Positions 12,470 through 24,253 of a DNA stretch of 64,000 bases are shown one piece after another. Every line of letters starts with the position of its first letter. The first letter of the stretch is position 1. The stretch is from Gigaspora rosea (Eukaryota > Glomeromycota > Glomeromycetes > Diversisporales > Gigasporaceae), in assembly GCA_003550325.1 (NCBI GenBank), contig QKWP01001271.1:2661-66660 (forward strand), written 5' to 3'. Made by a program: the position numbers and the translations under genes. The notes beneath the pieces are model-generated. The model ran no database searches. It saw only the letters and a list, made by a program, of their open reading frames with translations, and was not told the origin of the DNA.

Positions 12470-12872
12470 ACATAAGGTTTTCTCTTTGCTAAAAATTGGC
12501 ATTCACTAATAAAACTAAGCTGCATATTATCCGTTATTAGAGTAGTGAGCTTTGTAACAAACTTTTTATAGCTAGCTATACTAATTCAAACTAACCCACT
12601 ATATATTGCAATTACTGGTATAGCGAACAAATTTTGTAATAGAATTTTTTATAAAAACTCATAATAAAATCACAATAATTCTAATAAAAACTAGCTCAAC
12701 CATACTGAAATAGAGTGTGAATTCTGTGACAGAATTTTATAATAAGATAATTTTAATGCAAACTATCAATCTTAACCATATACTGTTATTAATAGAATAG
12801 TATGTTCAGTAACAAAATTTTTTTGTGACAATTCAATGCAAACTAACTCAGCATATTTATGAATATTATATA
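12470..12872 (+). repeat. Detached segment of the satellite family
   Basis: Carries the same ordered phrases as the 5.4-9.3 kb array (AGAATAGTATGTTCAGTAAC, TTTAATGCAAACTA, AACTAACTCAGC). It sits inside the outer hAT-like element and is the landing site of the inner one. Confidence 0.7.
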
Positions 12873-13028
12873 TAGGGATGGGCACGTACCGGTCATTACT
12901 GGTCAATGACTGTGACCGATATTAGCCAGTCAGAGCAGTTTGACCGACTGGTCAAGATTATGACCGATGCCAAATTCTTAATATTCTGGCTAATAATGAA
13001 TAGTTATTGCTTAAAATTCATATAGGTG

Positions 13029-14300
13029 TTAATGATGTCTAACGAATGATGAAATATACGTCATTGATGAATGACAAAACCATTCGTCAGGTAATTTCTG
13101 ATTGACAAATTGACGATTGTCGAAACCCCTGATGATTGATGAAACCTATGACAAATTGACGAAACCTATGATGAAATGACAAAACCTATAACGAAATGAT
13201 GAAACCTATGACAAAATGATGAAACCTATAACGTAATGACGAAACCTATGACAAATTGACAAAACCTATAACAAATTGATGAAACCTATGACGAATTGAT
13301 GAAATCTATGACGAATTGATAAAATCAATAAAGAAACCTGAAGAGTTATATTCCATACAAAATAGAGTTAATTATCATGTTTATAAAAAGTTAAGAAGTG
13401 TTTTAATAACAATAATGATAAGAGCTAAAAAATGATGTTTTAAGCGATAATGCATAATAACAGCGATAGAGAATCAATAGGTTGCTAAGATAACCAGTGC
13501 ATTATTATTATAGTGATTTTACTTATTTACGAAGAAAGAGACGTGAAAATACTTGAAAACCAATGTTTAGATCGACCTTGGTGAATTAATTAAAAATGAC
13601 GGAAACGAAATTTTACAAATAATGAGCACCAATATATCACTGTAGCCTCCAACACTAACAATCTTGCCATAAACTACTATCTTTATGTGCTTTGCTTATT
13701 TACAAAATTTAATTTCCTTTTTTACGTGTTCGGAATCTATGTCGAATTGATCCGGAATTGACGAAAATAAACACGTGCACAAATTTTGACTATTCCGGAT
13801 CAACCTGATTACCGGTATTCTCGACCAATATTCCCAACATAAATGACTACTGGTATTCTGGATCAACCCAACATATATTTGAACGTGCGAAAGAAGAAAA
13901 AAGAAAAAGCCAATGAAACCTAATAATGAATATCTTTTTTTTGAAACAATTTAAGGTTTAGTGTATCTAAAGATTATTATATAGAAGCTTGTTATTTAAT
14001 TATTGGCTGAATCGGTTGCCAATGTTTCATCAATCATTAGACGCTTCGTCAAGATTTCATCAATATGTCACAGGTTTCATCAATTCGTCATAGGATTCGT
14101 CAATTCGTCATAGGTTTCGTCAATACGTTATAGGTTTCGTCAATTTGTCATACGTTTCGTCAATTCGTCATAGGTTTCATCAATTAATAATAGGTTTCAT
14201 CAATCATCAGGGGTTTCATCAATCATCAAGGTTTTGTTATGATGAAACCATGACAATGCTATTCGTCATCGCAAAAATAATTTCGTCAGGCATCATTAAT
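13029..14300. mobile_element. Foldback element whose arms are about 20-bp tandem repeats
   Basis: The left arm (about 13125-13330) is some ten copies of a 20-bp unit of the type GACGAAATGATGAAACCTAT. The right arm (about 14050-14230) is the same array inverted (ATAGGTTTCGTCAATTCGTC). Outer ends match as TTAATGATGTCTAACGAA and, reversed, TTAATGATGCCTGACGAA. The 0.7-kb middle contains a diverged relative of the 18.5-kb MITE (GTTTAGATCGACCTTGGTG). Repeat-built arms are typical of FB-type elements; no transposase is seen. Confidence 0.8.
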
Positions 14301-14323
14301 CTATATATCTGTATCATCTAATT

Positions 14324-14461
14324 CCCATAGCAAAACAAACCATTGGGCAAACAAAAATTTTTTTAAAAACTTAATTTCTCAAAGAATTAGAGTAATAGGA
14401 ATACAATTTTTATATAATTACAAAATCAAAATTTTTGCCCAATGGTTTATTTTGCTATGGG
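14324..14461. mobile_element. Small palindromic MITE
   Basis: Inverted ends CCCATAGCAAAACAAACC continuing to ATTGGGCAAA, about 138 bp in total. No clear target duplication. Confidence 0.7.
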
Positions 14462-14635
14462 AGTTCCCAAATTATGTAACTTTGCATAATTAATCATTTT
14501 TAAATAAAACTTTTTTTATAATATAAGTAAACAATAATGATAAATATAACAATAATGAGTATATAAATTAATGTAAATTACATGATTTAAAAATTTTTTA
14601 GCCAATGTTTAAACCCGGTTGAGAAATACCTTGTT

Positions 14636-14732
14636 CATAATTCTGGCCAAATTTGTAGATCATTTGGCCAGAATTATAATAAACCAATTTTAATTCTGGT
14701 CAAATGATCTGCAATTTTGCCAGAATTGTATG
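14636..14732. repeat. Short palindromic repeat, copy 1
   Basis: AATTCTGGCCAAATTTG followed by GATCATTTGGCCAGAATT, then the inverse. A diverged copy lies at 17517-17606. Confidence 0.65.
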
Positions 14733-15059
14733 CGATGGGTTTCTTTGGGTTACAAATAAGGGGGATGTAAGGCAAATCATGTTTAATTAACTTTAGGGTG
14801 GGTCATCCTATATTATAAGCAAAATTGCCTTCCCGATATATTTGCTTAACACATTAGACTGCTGTTTTTTGTTTTTTTGCATTTATTTCTCAAAATTCTA
14901 TATTCTGATTGGAAGTTGATCACATGATTTGCCTACGCTTTAGACGTGGACAATCACGGGCACATAACAAATCATGTGATTTTGCACGTCCCGATTATCA
15001 TGTGATTTAGATGTACATATGTGTCAAAATAGAATTTTTCTTAAATTTTGGACAAAATT

Positions 15060-16230
15060 TTTCGACAACCAATTAACTAAATCCAATGAAATTTTTTTAA
15101 ACAATTCTACAAACTAGCAGAATTTATTTAAAAAAATTTCATCGAATTTTATCAAGCAGTTTTCAAGAAAATTTGATTCAAATTTTGAAAAATTCCTATT
15201 ATTATAACTGTGCAAAAATTTCTAAAATTAGAATGAAAATTTCTCAACACTATCTGATAAAATTCAATAAAAATATTTTTAAATAACATCTATAGCATAA
15301 TAGAATTCATTTAAAAAAATTTATTGAATTTTATTGTGTATTTGTCAAGATAATTTGTAAAAATTTTCACCATTAAGAAAATAGCCACAACAGAAATTTC
15401 ACAAAATTTAAACAAAAATTTCTTGGCGACTACCTGATAGAATTCTATGAAAATTTTTTAATTGACAATTCACGATAGAAGGTGAATTTTAACCGGAGGA
15501 GATTTTTATAATAAAACATAATAAAATAAGTTAATACAGGAATCATGATCCCTATAGTTTTATAAAATTTTTTGAATTTTAATTGCTTGTAACTTTTTAT
15601 TCACCTAACTAATTTTACCGATCTAGCTATCATTAGAATCAGAAAAACTAGCTTTACAACTTTTATTTGAAGTCTACAAGATGTTAACTTAATAAAAAAT
15701 TAACTTTACATAGTCAGGAATGCTGATTTTTGAATTTTATATATAATTTATATTAAGTGTTATGTATTTTATTAATACAAATTCCCCTTCTTTCGCAAAA
15801 AGTCAATTAAATAAATTTTGTTAAATAGTAGAATTTATTTAAAAAAAATTTAATTGAATTCCATCAAGTAATTGTTGAGAAATTTTCGTTCTAAGTTTAG
15901 AAAATTTTCTGTCGATTTCATAAGGGGCGGCAAATTTTTTTCAAACTTTAAACAAATTTTCTTGGCAAATACTTGATAAAATTCAATGAAATTTTTTTTT
16001 ATGAATCTCATTATCTCATTTATGTTATTTAAAAAGATGTTTATCGAATTCTATCAAATAGTTGTTAAGAAATTTTCATTCAAAGCTTAGAAAATTTTTA
16101 CGCAGCTATTTATTTTTTTAGAAGACAGTTTGAATTTTTCAAAAATTGAATCAAATTTTCTTGAAAACTATTTGATAGAATTCGATGAAAATTTTTTTAA
16201 ATGAATTCTACTAATTTGTAGAATTGCTTT
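15060..16230. repeat. Inverted repeat of AT-rich short units
   Basis: Words such as TTTCATCGAATTTTATCAA and AATTTTGAAAAATTCC near 15135-15190 recur inverted near 16135-16215. Related words recur several times between. A similar family appears at 57150-57600. No open gene is present. Confidence 0.55.
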
Positions 16231-16243
16231 AAAAAAGGATAAG

Positions 16244-16562
16244 TTTAATGCTCACCAGTGGTGAATTTCACCAATCCAATTAGAATTAAGGATCAGGTGT
16301 AACATGCAAAACAATTTGTGTAACAAAAATAAGAATTTTTTAAAAAATCGCTTCTAACTAAAAATTTTGTCCATGAAACTACTTTTTTTTATGCAAAAAA
16401 AAAATTGCTTGTAAAATTTTGGTATAAACTATACCTCCTGCCCTATCCCAGTTCTTACTCTTACCCTAATATTAAAGAGATTTAATTTTTATTTGTTTTG
16501 CTATATATAATTATATATAGATGGATAATCACTGGTGAATTTCACCACTAGTGAATGCTAAA
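16244..16562. mobile_element. MITE with TTTAATGCTCACCAGTGGTG termini
   Basis: The left end TTTAATGCTCACCAGTGGTG plus AATTTCACC is mirrored at the right end, which reversed reads TTTAGCATTCACTAGTGGTG. About 320 bp, no coding capacity. Confidence 0.65.
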
Positions 16563-16700
16563 TTAATTCTTTAAAAAAATTTCAATTAGTTGCTAATCAA
16601 AAAAAATTTAGAAAAAAAACTAATTGACTCATACGAACGTCTAGGTCATGTGATATTTGGTACGTGCAAAATCACGTGTTTTGTACGTGCCCGTAAACAC

Positions 16701-17467
16701 AAATCTTACGTTTTTGATACTCCTGCACTTACTTTTTTGATACTCCTGTATGTACCCCAAAATTACTTTACTTTTTTAATACCGATCTGCATATATACAC
16801 ATGACTTGTGGTACACAAAAATAATTTTTGGTTACATGCCGCTAATGTCGTGTAACGTTACACAAGACTAATTTTGCCCGGCATTAAGCTTAATGCTGGT
16901 GGGCACTATCATGATAATGCCCGGAGGGGTTAGACATAATTCCGGCCCACCCTAACCCTAAATCTAGTGGTACCCTAACCCGGCATTAAACTTAATGCTG
17001 ATGTGCACTATTATGATCATAATTCCGGCCAACCCTAACCCTAAATCTAGGAACCCTAAAATCTAATTGTTCGAAGCAACATCCAATCACAGTACATATA
17101 CTGGTTACACGACATATGCATCTATTATATGTACTGTGATTGGATGTTGCTTCGAACAATTAGTTTTTAGGGTTCCTAGATTTAGGGTTAGGGTGGGCCG
17201 GAATTATGTCTAACCCCACCGGGGCATTATCATGATAGTGCCCACCAGCATTAAGCTTAATGCCGGGCAAAATTAGACTTGTGTAACGTTACACGACATT
17301 AGCGGCGTGTAACCAAAAATTATTTTAGCAAAAACAATGCACTGGGCCTTTGTGTAACACGAATCACGTGTATATATGCAGATCGGTATCAAAAAAGTAA
17401 AGTAATTTTGGGGTACATACAGGAGTATCAAAAAAGTAAGTGCAGGAGTATCAAAAACGTAAGATTT
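16701..17467. repeat. Long palindrome inside the inner hAT-like element
   Basis: The left half starts AAATCTTACGTTTTTGATAC and the right half ends with its reverse complement; the centre lies near 17112. The left arm has an extra internal duplication of a block containing CCCGGCATTAAGCTTAATGC that the right arm lacks. Reading frames on both strands here mirror each other and are artefacts of the palindrome. Confidence 0.85.
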
Positions 17468-17516
17468 GCCCCGTAGACCGTCCGCTTTAGACGTCCCCCA
17501 AATAAACAAAATCGGT

Positions 17517-17606
17517 AATAATTCTGGTCAAATTTGCAGATCATTTGGCCAGATCTAGAACAAAACAACTTTAAATGTGGTCAAATGATCCGCAAATTTG
17601 ACCAAC
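17517..17606. repeat. Short palindromic repeat, copy 2
   Basis: AATTCTGGTCAAATTTGC and GATCATTTGGCCAGA, then the inverse, matching 14636-14732. Confidence 0.6.
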
Positions 17607-18201
17607 GACGGTTTTATGATCATGTGATGCAAATCGCCGTGTTTTGTTTTTTTTTCGGCAGTCTGGTCGAGCAGTCTGGTGCACTGTACCATCCCTACTT
17701 GTCACTTATTTAGAGATTTGATTGGATAATTGGGTAAATAGTTTATCGGCTATAACCGGTCATTAACCGTAGAAATGACCGGTCATAAGCGGTTAACCGA
17801 TCATGACCGACCGATGACTGACCGTGACCGACCGTGCCATCCCTAATTATATAGTGCGAATTTACAGATTTTAACTAAGATTCTAAAGTTTTATATAAAA
17901 TTCCCGTGGTAGAACCACGGGTCAGGTGTCAAATTATATAAAATAAGCAACGATGAAGTTTACAATTAGATAATTTGTAAAAATTTTAGATATATAGGCA
18001 AAACCTGATTAAGAATCAATATGTAGTATCTTTGTTTAGATATATTATCAATAATAAAGATAAAAATTAAAAAATTTTTATCATGCGCATTCATGCGCAT
18101 TTTTCCCATCTCTAGTCGGGATCACGAAGGTAATAATTAATTTGTAATCGTGAATCGATTACGTCAAAGATCAATGAAAAGAGACTATTAAATATTATTA
18201 T

Positions 18202-18338
18202 ACGGGAGGGTGAAACCTGAGTTTTTTAGGTTACGTTTTTGATGCAGATATGTACTTAATTAGGGTTAGGGTACTATGTTAGTATAGTTAGATTGTGATC
18301 AGTAACGTAACCTAAAAACCTCAGGTTTCACCCTGTCG
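18202..18338. mobile_element. Small MITE with possible 9-bp target duplication
   Basis: Inverted ends share AGGGTGAAACCTGAG and then TTTTTAGGTTACGTT. TATTATTAT flanks both sides (18193-18201 and 18339-18347), which fits a Mutator-type 9-bp duplication, but the word is low complexity so the support is modest. Confidence 0.65.
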
Positions 18339-18543
18339 TATTATTATTATCGCCATTGATAAAACGCGCAATTTTTATTGTACGTTTTAATCGATTTTAA
18401 GCCATTTTCGATATTTTTGAGAAATCATCAATAGATAAAACCGGTAATATCAGAAATAAATAAAAACAAAAAACGAGGCATAACTTAAACTTGAAATACT
18501 TACTTAAAATAGTCCTTTGGAAGGGATAATAAAGTACGCATCC

Positions 18544-18802
18544 ACTTATTTGCGCGGGTAATACAAGCTCCTGGAGAGGAAATAGCCAATCGGAGAGTGC
18601 AAATTTTGACTATTCCGGGTCAGCCCGACGTAGTTTAAATCGATCTTGGTGCACTAATTAAAAATGACGGGAATGAAATTTTACTTATATTAAGCATCAT
18701 TCTAACCCTATAGACTCTAATGTTAAGGCCTTAACCTCTAACGCACTTTTATTTACAAAGTCGGATTTCCTTTTTTAGTTTGTGTTACCCGCGCAAATAA
18801 GT
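18544..18802 (+). mobile_element. MITE family copy 1, ACTTATTTGCGCGGGTAA termini
   Basis: Both ends are ACTTATTTGCGCGGGTAA in inverted orientation. A second copy lies at 50243-50544 in the opposite orientation and shares internal words such as GACTCTAATGTTA-like and ATCGATCTTGGTGCACTAAT. A third, diverged relative lies inside the foldback at 13500-13870. Confidence 0.75.
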
Positions 18803-19209
18803 AAAATGATAATGCGCACAAATAGTACAAAAGCCATATCAAGCCGGTTTAATACAAAATGCAAGACCATCGCATTCCACAGTGTCATGTGAAAATATAA
18901 CCAATTAAAGAACACTCCTCAGTTGCACTCCGTTCCTCGCATTATTGCGCAAAACGTGACATGATCACATTGACTACGCTTACGCTGATCACAAAAATGT
19001 TGGCACACAAGCGGCTAAGCACTAAAATTTACCACTATTTAGTCACAATGGTAGCACTTTAAATGGCTGAGCAAACCCGAAATTATCCAAGTTTACATAT
19101 TTAGAAATCATAGCCAACTGTGGCAACCAACCAAATGCAAGATTTTGTGGACGAACGCCCTTGAACATTTTGGTAAACCATGCTCTCCGTTTTCACTTAC
19201 GGAAAACTC
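18803..19209. other. Less AT-rich stretch, no gene recognised
   Basis: Contains words like CAATGGTAGCACTTTAAATGG and GGACGAACGCCCTTG but no reading frame long enough to support a gene and no matching ends. Confidence 0.4.
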
Positions 19210-19720
19210 GTTCCTGGTATGATTGCTTATTTAATTCTATTTGTCACGAAAAAATACCCTTATTTTAATGCTATTGTAAAAAATCGAGTCTAAAATTTTA
19301 TCCTAATTACAAAAAATTATGACTATGACAAATTCAAATTATCAATGGATTAAATATTAGCTTATATTACCAGAGCACATTTATTAAACACCCCAAAACA
19401 TCTAAAAAGATATTTTAAAAAAATTCTTTGTATTCAAAATGCTATGGTATAATTTGTAAAAAAATTTTTTTTGTATTAATAATTAGATTTTTAATATTAA
19501 TAATTTGTATAAAGTTTAATATACTACAAGACTATACTATTTAAAAAGTTTAATAATAAAATTATTAATAAATTTAACAAATTAAAAGCTTAATTCAATT
19601 AATAATTTTAAAACTTATTTATTTAAAAAATTACAATTAGTTGTATTATAAAAAATATTGTGATATAGGTATTGTTTAATAAAATTGCAATTTATTATTA
19701 TTTAAAATAATTTATATAAA
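19210..19720 (+). repeat. Partial copy of the outer arm of the 37-49 kb palindrome
   Basis: From CTTATTTAATTCTATTTGTC through CAAATTCAAATTATCAATGG and TTCTTTGTATTCAAAATGC this matches the left outer arm at about 37127-37440, with small gaps. It lacks the extreme end present there. Confidence 0.7.
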
Positions 19721-20780
19721 TATGATCCAAATTTAAAAACTTTATTATATAAATTTTTAAATTTTTAGCAAAGTTATTAAAACTACAGTAACTCGCAATT
19801 CTTATTGTAAACATTTTTTAAATTAGACCAATATATTTTGAGTTTATTTTTTAAAAAATTATATATAAGTTTAGATAAAGTATTTAATAGTAAATTTTTG
19901 TATTAAATTATTTTTTATATATAAGGGAGTTTCATAATTATAATTTGGCATCCGATTTTATGTAAAATAAGTGACAAATACATTTACTTCAAAATATAAG
20001 ATACATAAATCCTATTTTTTTTAATGTATAATTTAATATAATTATTTATCGGTTAATTTTATTAACGTGTATGCCAATTTAATTCATTGTGTCCGAATTT
20101 TAAAAATAGGAAGGGGTTGTTTAAACACCCATTTATTTTCAAAATACGGTATATTAATTATTAAACCCCAATTATTTCAAATTTTTAAAATTTTACAATT
20201 AGAATTAAATGTTATCTTTACAACTTTGCCAAAAATTTAAAAAAATTTACTTAACAAAAAATTATTATTATCAAAATTACTTATAAGATATATATAAATA
20301 TTATATAAAAATAATTAAACTCAAAAAATATTTAAAAGCTATCAAATTTTTGTATACAATTATTTAGATTTAAACTATTTTAAAAAATATTTTAAACAAA
20401 ATATTGGTTAATATATATTTGTATATTGTTTGTTAGATGAATTACAGTCAAGCTATAGTAATATACATTTTTCCGAGTTTTTGGTGATATAAATAAAGCA
20501 GGGGTGCAGCAAAAACGGGCATGTAATTAAATATTTATATTTTTAACGATAATAGAACAAGGATTTTTTTATGACAATTTCTGAGCAAAAATATTCAGAC
20601 AATTTCCATTTATTGGGGTTACAAAATTAACAAATAAGTGGCGTATTTCGAATATGGGCAGGGTTTTTTAGATACATAGTGTTTTTACAATGTTAAATTC
20701 TAAATAGGAAAATAAAACAATTCTCTGGATTTAATTTTGATATTCAGAACTTGATATGCTTGAACATGCATGGTAAAAAC
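19721..20780. other. AT-rich intergenic stretch
   Basis: Long A/T tracts, no gene or bounded element recognised. The start continues the preceding repeat for a short distance. Confidence 0.4.
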
Positions 20781-20825
20781 GTATAACAATATCTGATATC
20801 TATGTAACGTGTGTATTGGTGTTTG

Positions 20826-21075
20826 AAAAATATTATCTGTATACTTTTAATCGATTGCAATAGAAGTAAAATAAATCTTGTACACTTTTACTCGATTGTA
20901 ATAGAAGTAAAATTAATGTGTATTTTACTCTACTCCAATAGAATTATCTTTACATCTTTATTGCTCTGGCGTAAAGATACTAAAAATTCAATAATTTAAT
21001 GAAAGTTTCTAAGCGAGATTGTATATATAACATCTTTATTGCTCTGCTGTAAAGATACTAAAAATTCAATAATCA
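20826..21075 (+). repeat. Short tandem duplications
   Basis: Two copies of ACATCTTTATTGCTCTG plus TAAAGATACTAAAAATTC (about 20950 and 21029) and three copies of ACTTTTA(A/C)TCGATTGYAATAG-type sequence (about 20845-20945). Confidence 0.7.
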
Positions 21076-21115
21076 CGTACATTAAACGATATATAAGATT
21101 ATAACTATACAGCAT

Positions 21116-21432
21116 GGGTTCGTATTATTTCGCCGACAATCACTTCACCGACATAACATTTTACCGACAAATACTCACCGACAAGTTCATTTTACCGACA
21201 GTTTGTTTCACCGAAGTTCATTTCACCGACAAGTTTTTTTTCAAAAAGCACCCTATCTTTAGCCCTAATTCTGCCTAATTCTACCCTGACCCTAACGACA
21301 ATGACCAGAATTACTTTGTCGGTGAAATGAGCTTCGGCGAAATAAACTGTCGGTAAAATGAACGTGTCGGTGTATATTTGTCGGTAAAATGTTATGTCGG
21401 TGAAGTGATTGTCGATTAATTGATTGCCACCC
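21116..21432. mobile_element. Mutator-like MITE with perfect 9-bp target duplication
   Basis: ATACAGCAT is duplicated exactly at 21107-21115 and 21433-21441. The element has GGGT-starting inverted ends, and both arms are built of repeated TTTCACCGACA, TTTTACCGACA and GTCGGTGAAATG words. About 317 bp, no coding capacity. Relics of the family lie at 22010-22430 and 23060-23500. Confidence 0.8.
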
Positions 21433-22009
21433 ATACAGCATCGTATCCTATTACCAGTTATATCCTATTTTGGTCATGTTCCGTTTTTACCCTTGCGATA
21501 CTGGGTAATTCTACAATAATATACGCAAATGTAAAGTTGCGTATTCTAGAGAAAAAGGGTCAAATTGCCATACATGGCGTTGAAAATTATGGATGACTTA
21601 AGGCAGCAATTCGGGAAAATATTTTTAAAATTTTCGCCATTACCCGTCGAAAATGCTATGGACTGTCAAAAATATTATAGCTGTCGAAAATTACTATGGC
21701 CATCACTAAAATGAATTGAACGAACATAAAAGATGATCAAAGTCTGTGAAAATTTAGAGCACATCTCTGAAATTTTCCAAAAGCAGAAGTATGAAGTAAG
21801 GTAATATAGATACCTTACATATACATAATAAAATTTTTTTTATGCTTAAATATTTCGGCATGCTGAATATTAATAATATTATGACACTAAAATTCATTTA
21901 TGCATACAAATTATGATTTTGACTTTCAAAATAAATTTCATCATTTAATTTAGCATAATATTTTTAGAGCGCATGTATATTTCGGTTACCGGTATGGGCT
22001 AACTTCCCG

Positions 22010-22430
22010 AGCCAATTTTTCCAAAATACCATTTCACTGAAAATTCATTTTACTAATGGCTCCATGCCATTTCATAAACAATCAATTCACCGACAGTTAT
22101 TTCACTGCAAATTTTTTAAAAAATTACTCTAATTGTAAACTGACCCTGACGATGATGACCGGAATTACTTGTCAGTAAAATACTTTCAGTGAAATAAACT
22201 ATCGGTGAACTCAGGGGCATGAATGAATAAAACTAATCAAATCTCGCTATTTATTATGTGATATTCTCCGGAAACTGAAAATTATTCTGAAAATTCAACT
22301 CTGATTGGTGGTAATATGTAATAATTGATAGTTTGGTATAACAAAAATTTCCAATTTAATACTGGAAGTATCCCCCGTCACTGGGTGAACTAAGTTGTCG
22401 GTGAAGCGATTCTCAGTTAAATGAACAGAA
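22010..22430. repeat. Relic of the ACCGACA MITE family
   Basis: TTCACCGACAGTTATTTCAC near 22087 and ATCGGTGAACT near 22202 are the diverged arms, with the shared middle GACCCTGACGATGATGACCG. Boundaries are not clear. Confidence 0.55.
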
Positions 22431-23059
22431 CCCGAAGTTGTCTTTTTGAGAAAAAGTGATATCGGAGTTATGGAGTTGGAGAATTAACATTTCGGGAAGG
22501 TGGGTAAGTGAGAAACAACAGTATATTTTTTGTGCCCAAAAAAGCGAAGTATTTAAATGATAGGAAAAGAATTAGGAACTTGGGATAAAGAGGAAATAAC
22601 TGATAAATTAAGCGGTCCATTTATGCATACCAATAGTGATAAATCTTAAACCAGGAAAGGAGTTTCACAGAAGTGAAAAGAAATGTATGGTTTACAGCCA
22701 ACTTCGATGATGTACGTTCTCTAGTTTTTGGTGATCGTAAATCTTTCCTTTACTGTTTTAAACGGGCATTTCGCATTTTCACAGTTTCATTTCCATAATG
22801 AAGTGCTAAAGGTGTATATTACTTAGTTGTATACAAATAAAGCTAACGTAGATTTTCATTTATAAGATGAACATGATTATAAGTTAATTGGCAAGATTGT
22901 AATTTGATATTACCGTCTAATCGTAATTCTGATATGTGTAATATCAGATTGCCGAAAAACTGCAATGAAACATAATTAAAGGTTTGGAAGTCTCTAATAT
23001 ATTGAGAAATCACAATGAAATGTTGAGGAAGAACATCATAAGTATTAAATCTATCAAAC
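22431..23059. other. No gene recognised
   Basis: Short reading frames only. A small patch with coding-like composition (about 22680-22790) has no recognisable domain. Confidence 0.35.
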
Positions 23060-23500
23060 GTCTATACTGCCAAAGTTCTATGTCTGACTACTTTTTTATA
23101 GGTCTGATTAGTCGTTACGTTTTCATTAGATTAATTCAACGAAAGTTCATTTCACTGATAAAGAAATTCTGGTCATTGTCGTTAGGGTCGAGATTATAGT
23201 TAGGCTATGGTTAGTGCAATTTTTTTAAAAAAAACTTGTTGGCGAACTACAGCTGTCGCGGATAAATTTAAAATTTGCTGTTTCCGAAGTTCTTTCGGTT
23301 TAATCCTAAAAGTCACCTAACACTTTGTTGTCTTTAGAAATTCATTCTGAAAATAGTGATGTAATTTCTGAGTACTAGAGGGTCCATAAGACGAAACTGA
23401 AGGGATTTCAGAAAACGAGTTTGTCCCAGAATTTATGAAAAGAAATTGTCGGTAAATTAATCTTGTCAGAAATTACTTGTCAGTGAAATGGCACAGCTCC
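23060..23500. repeat. Second relic of the ACCGACA MITE family
   Basis: AAGTTCATTTCACTGATA near 23144, GTCATTGTCGTTAGGGTCG near 23173 and TTACTTGTCAGTGAAATGGC near 23472 match diverged parts of the 21.1-kb element. Confidence 0.5.
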
Positions 23501-24253
23501 GAATTATTGTACTGTAATATGATTTGTGGTGATATGTTTTACATTTTATCACTTAATTATTATAGCATGTCCGTAATTTAATTAATTATAGCACATATGG
23601 CATGATGGCATCGACCTTGCATACAGTACCATGGCTCTTATTCATGAACATTTTTTCTGTTTTTTGGAAAGTGTATATGCTTATAAATTCAATTCAGTAA
23701 ATATAAATAATCAATTAAATCTTCAATATAATCTATTATCCCTTTATTCCTGGTTTTAGCACACTACGTTGCGTAGCTACCTTATTATAAATAAATCTTA
23801 TTTGTCCTCCGAGAAGACAAACCCTCTTCGCTTTTTATAAAAAAGGTTCAGCATCTGACACATTTACTAAACCTAAACTACATATAATTGAACCCAAATC
23901 CCTAACGTTGGTTACACAAAGCCTGCGCTTTAGAGGGTACGCTAAAGTTCAATATACTCGATTATATGATCTACAAATTACAATTACAGCATCAAAAAAA
24001 AGGTTATCCTACACCTTCGTTCCACTTTAGATCTACACAAATGCATACTGATGTCGCTCAATTCCCCCAAAAGCTATTTCCCCTACAGGTCACTTAGCGA
24101 AATCACATGGAGTTAGGGGTTAACAATTGAGTAGTTGAGATGCAACGTATTACGTAACATACGTATTACCAGTTACGTACTGTACGTATGTACACACGTG
24201 CAGAATAAAAATAATATCCAATTAATTTTTACGGAGTTCACATTCATAAAATT
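23501..24253. other. Intergenic; contains a short dispersed-repeat match
   Basis: The stretch at about 23735-23790 (CACTACGTTGCGTAGCTACC) is an inverted relative of 9363-9415. The rest shows no gene. It lies immediately upstream of the kinase exon array and could hold its promoter, but no motif decides this. Confidence 0.4.

Larger units (their letters stand above)
12873..17845. mobile_element. Inner hAT-like element with perfect 8-bp target duplication
   Basis: The left end TAGGGATGGGCACG and the right end CGTGCCATCCCTA are near-perfect inverted repeats. ATTATATA is duplicated exactly at 12865-12872 and 17846-17853. Subterminal regions on both sides are rich in ACCGGTCAT and TGACCG words, another hAT trait. 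The interior holds a foldback with tandem-repeat arms, several MITEs, a large inverted repeat and a long palindrome, but no transposase, so the element is non-autonomous or gutted. Confidence 0.85.
11271..18114. mobile_element. Outer hAT-like element with perfect 8-bp target duplication
   Basis: The element starts TAGAGATGG and ends CCATCTCTA, and is flanked by GTCGGGAT at 11263-11270 and 18115-18122. The subterminal regions on both sides carry clustered ATGCGCAT words, as expected for hAT transposase-binding ends. An 8-bp duplication and TA-starting short inverted ends are the hAT signature. No transposase survives; the interior is filled by later insertions, most notably a second hAT-like element at 12873-17845. 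Confidence 0.75.

Noticed and set aside
13040..13330. Regular short repeats as a CRISPR array
   Set aside because: Units are head-to-tail without unique spacers and are mirrored at 14050-14230; eukaryotic context.
16930..17190. CCCTAACCCTAAATC words resembling telomere repeats
   Set aside because: Only two or three units occur, as part of a palindromic element, with no longer array.
16590..17509. Two similar open frames on opposite strands (VFDTPALTFLILLYVPQNYF type)
   Set aside because: They are mirror images produced by the palindrome at 16701-17467 and have no start context or domain.
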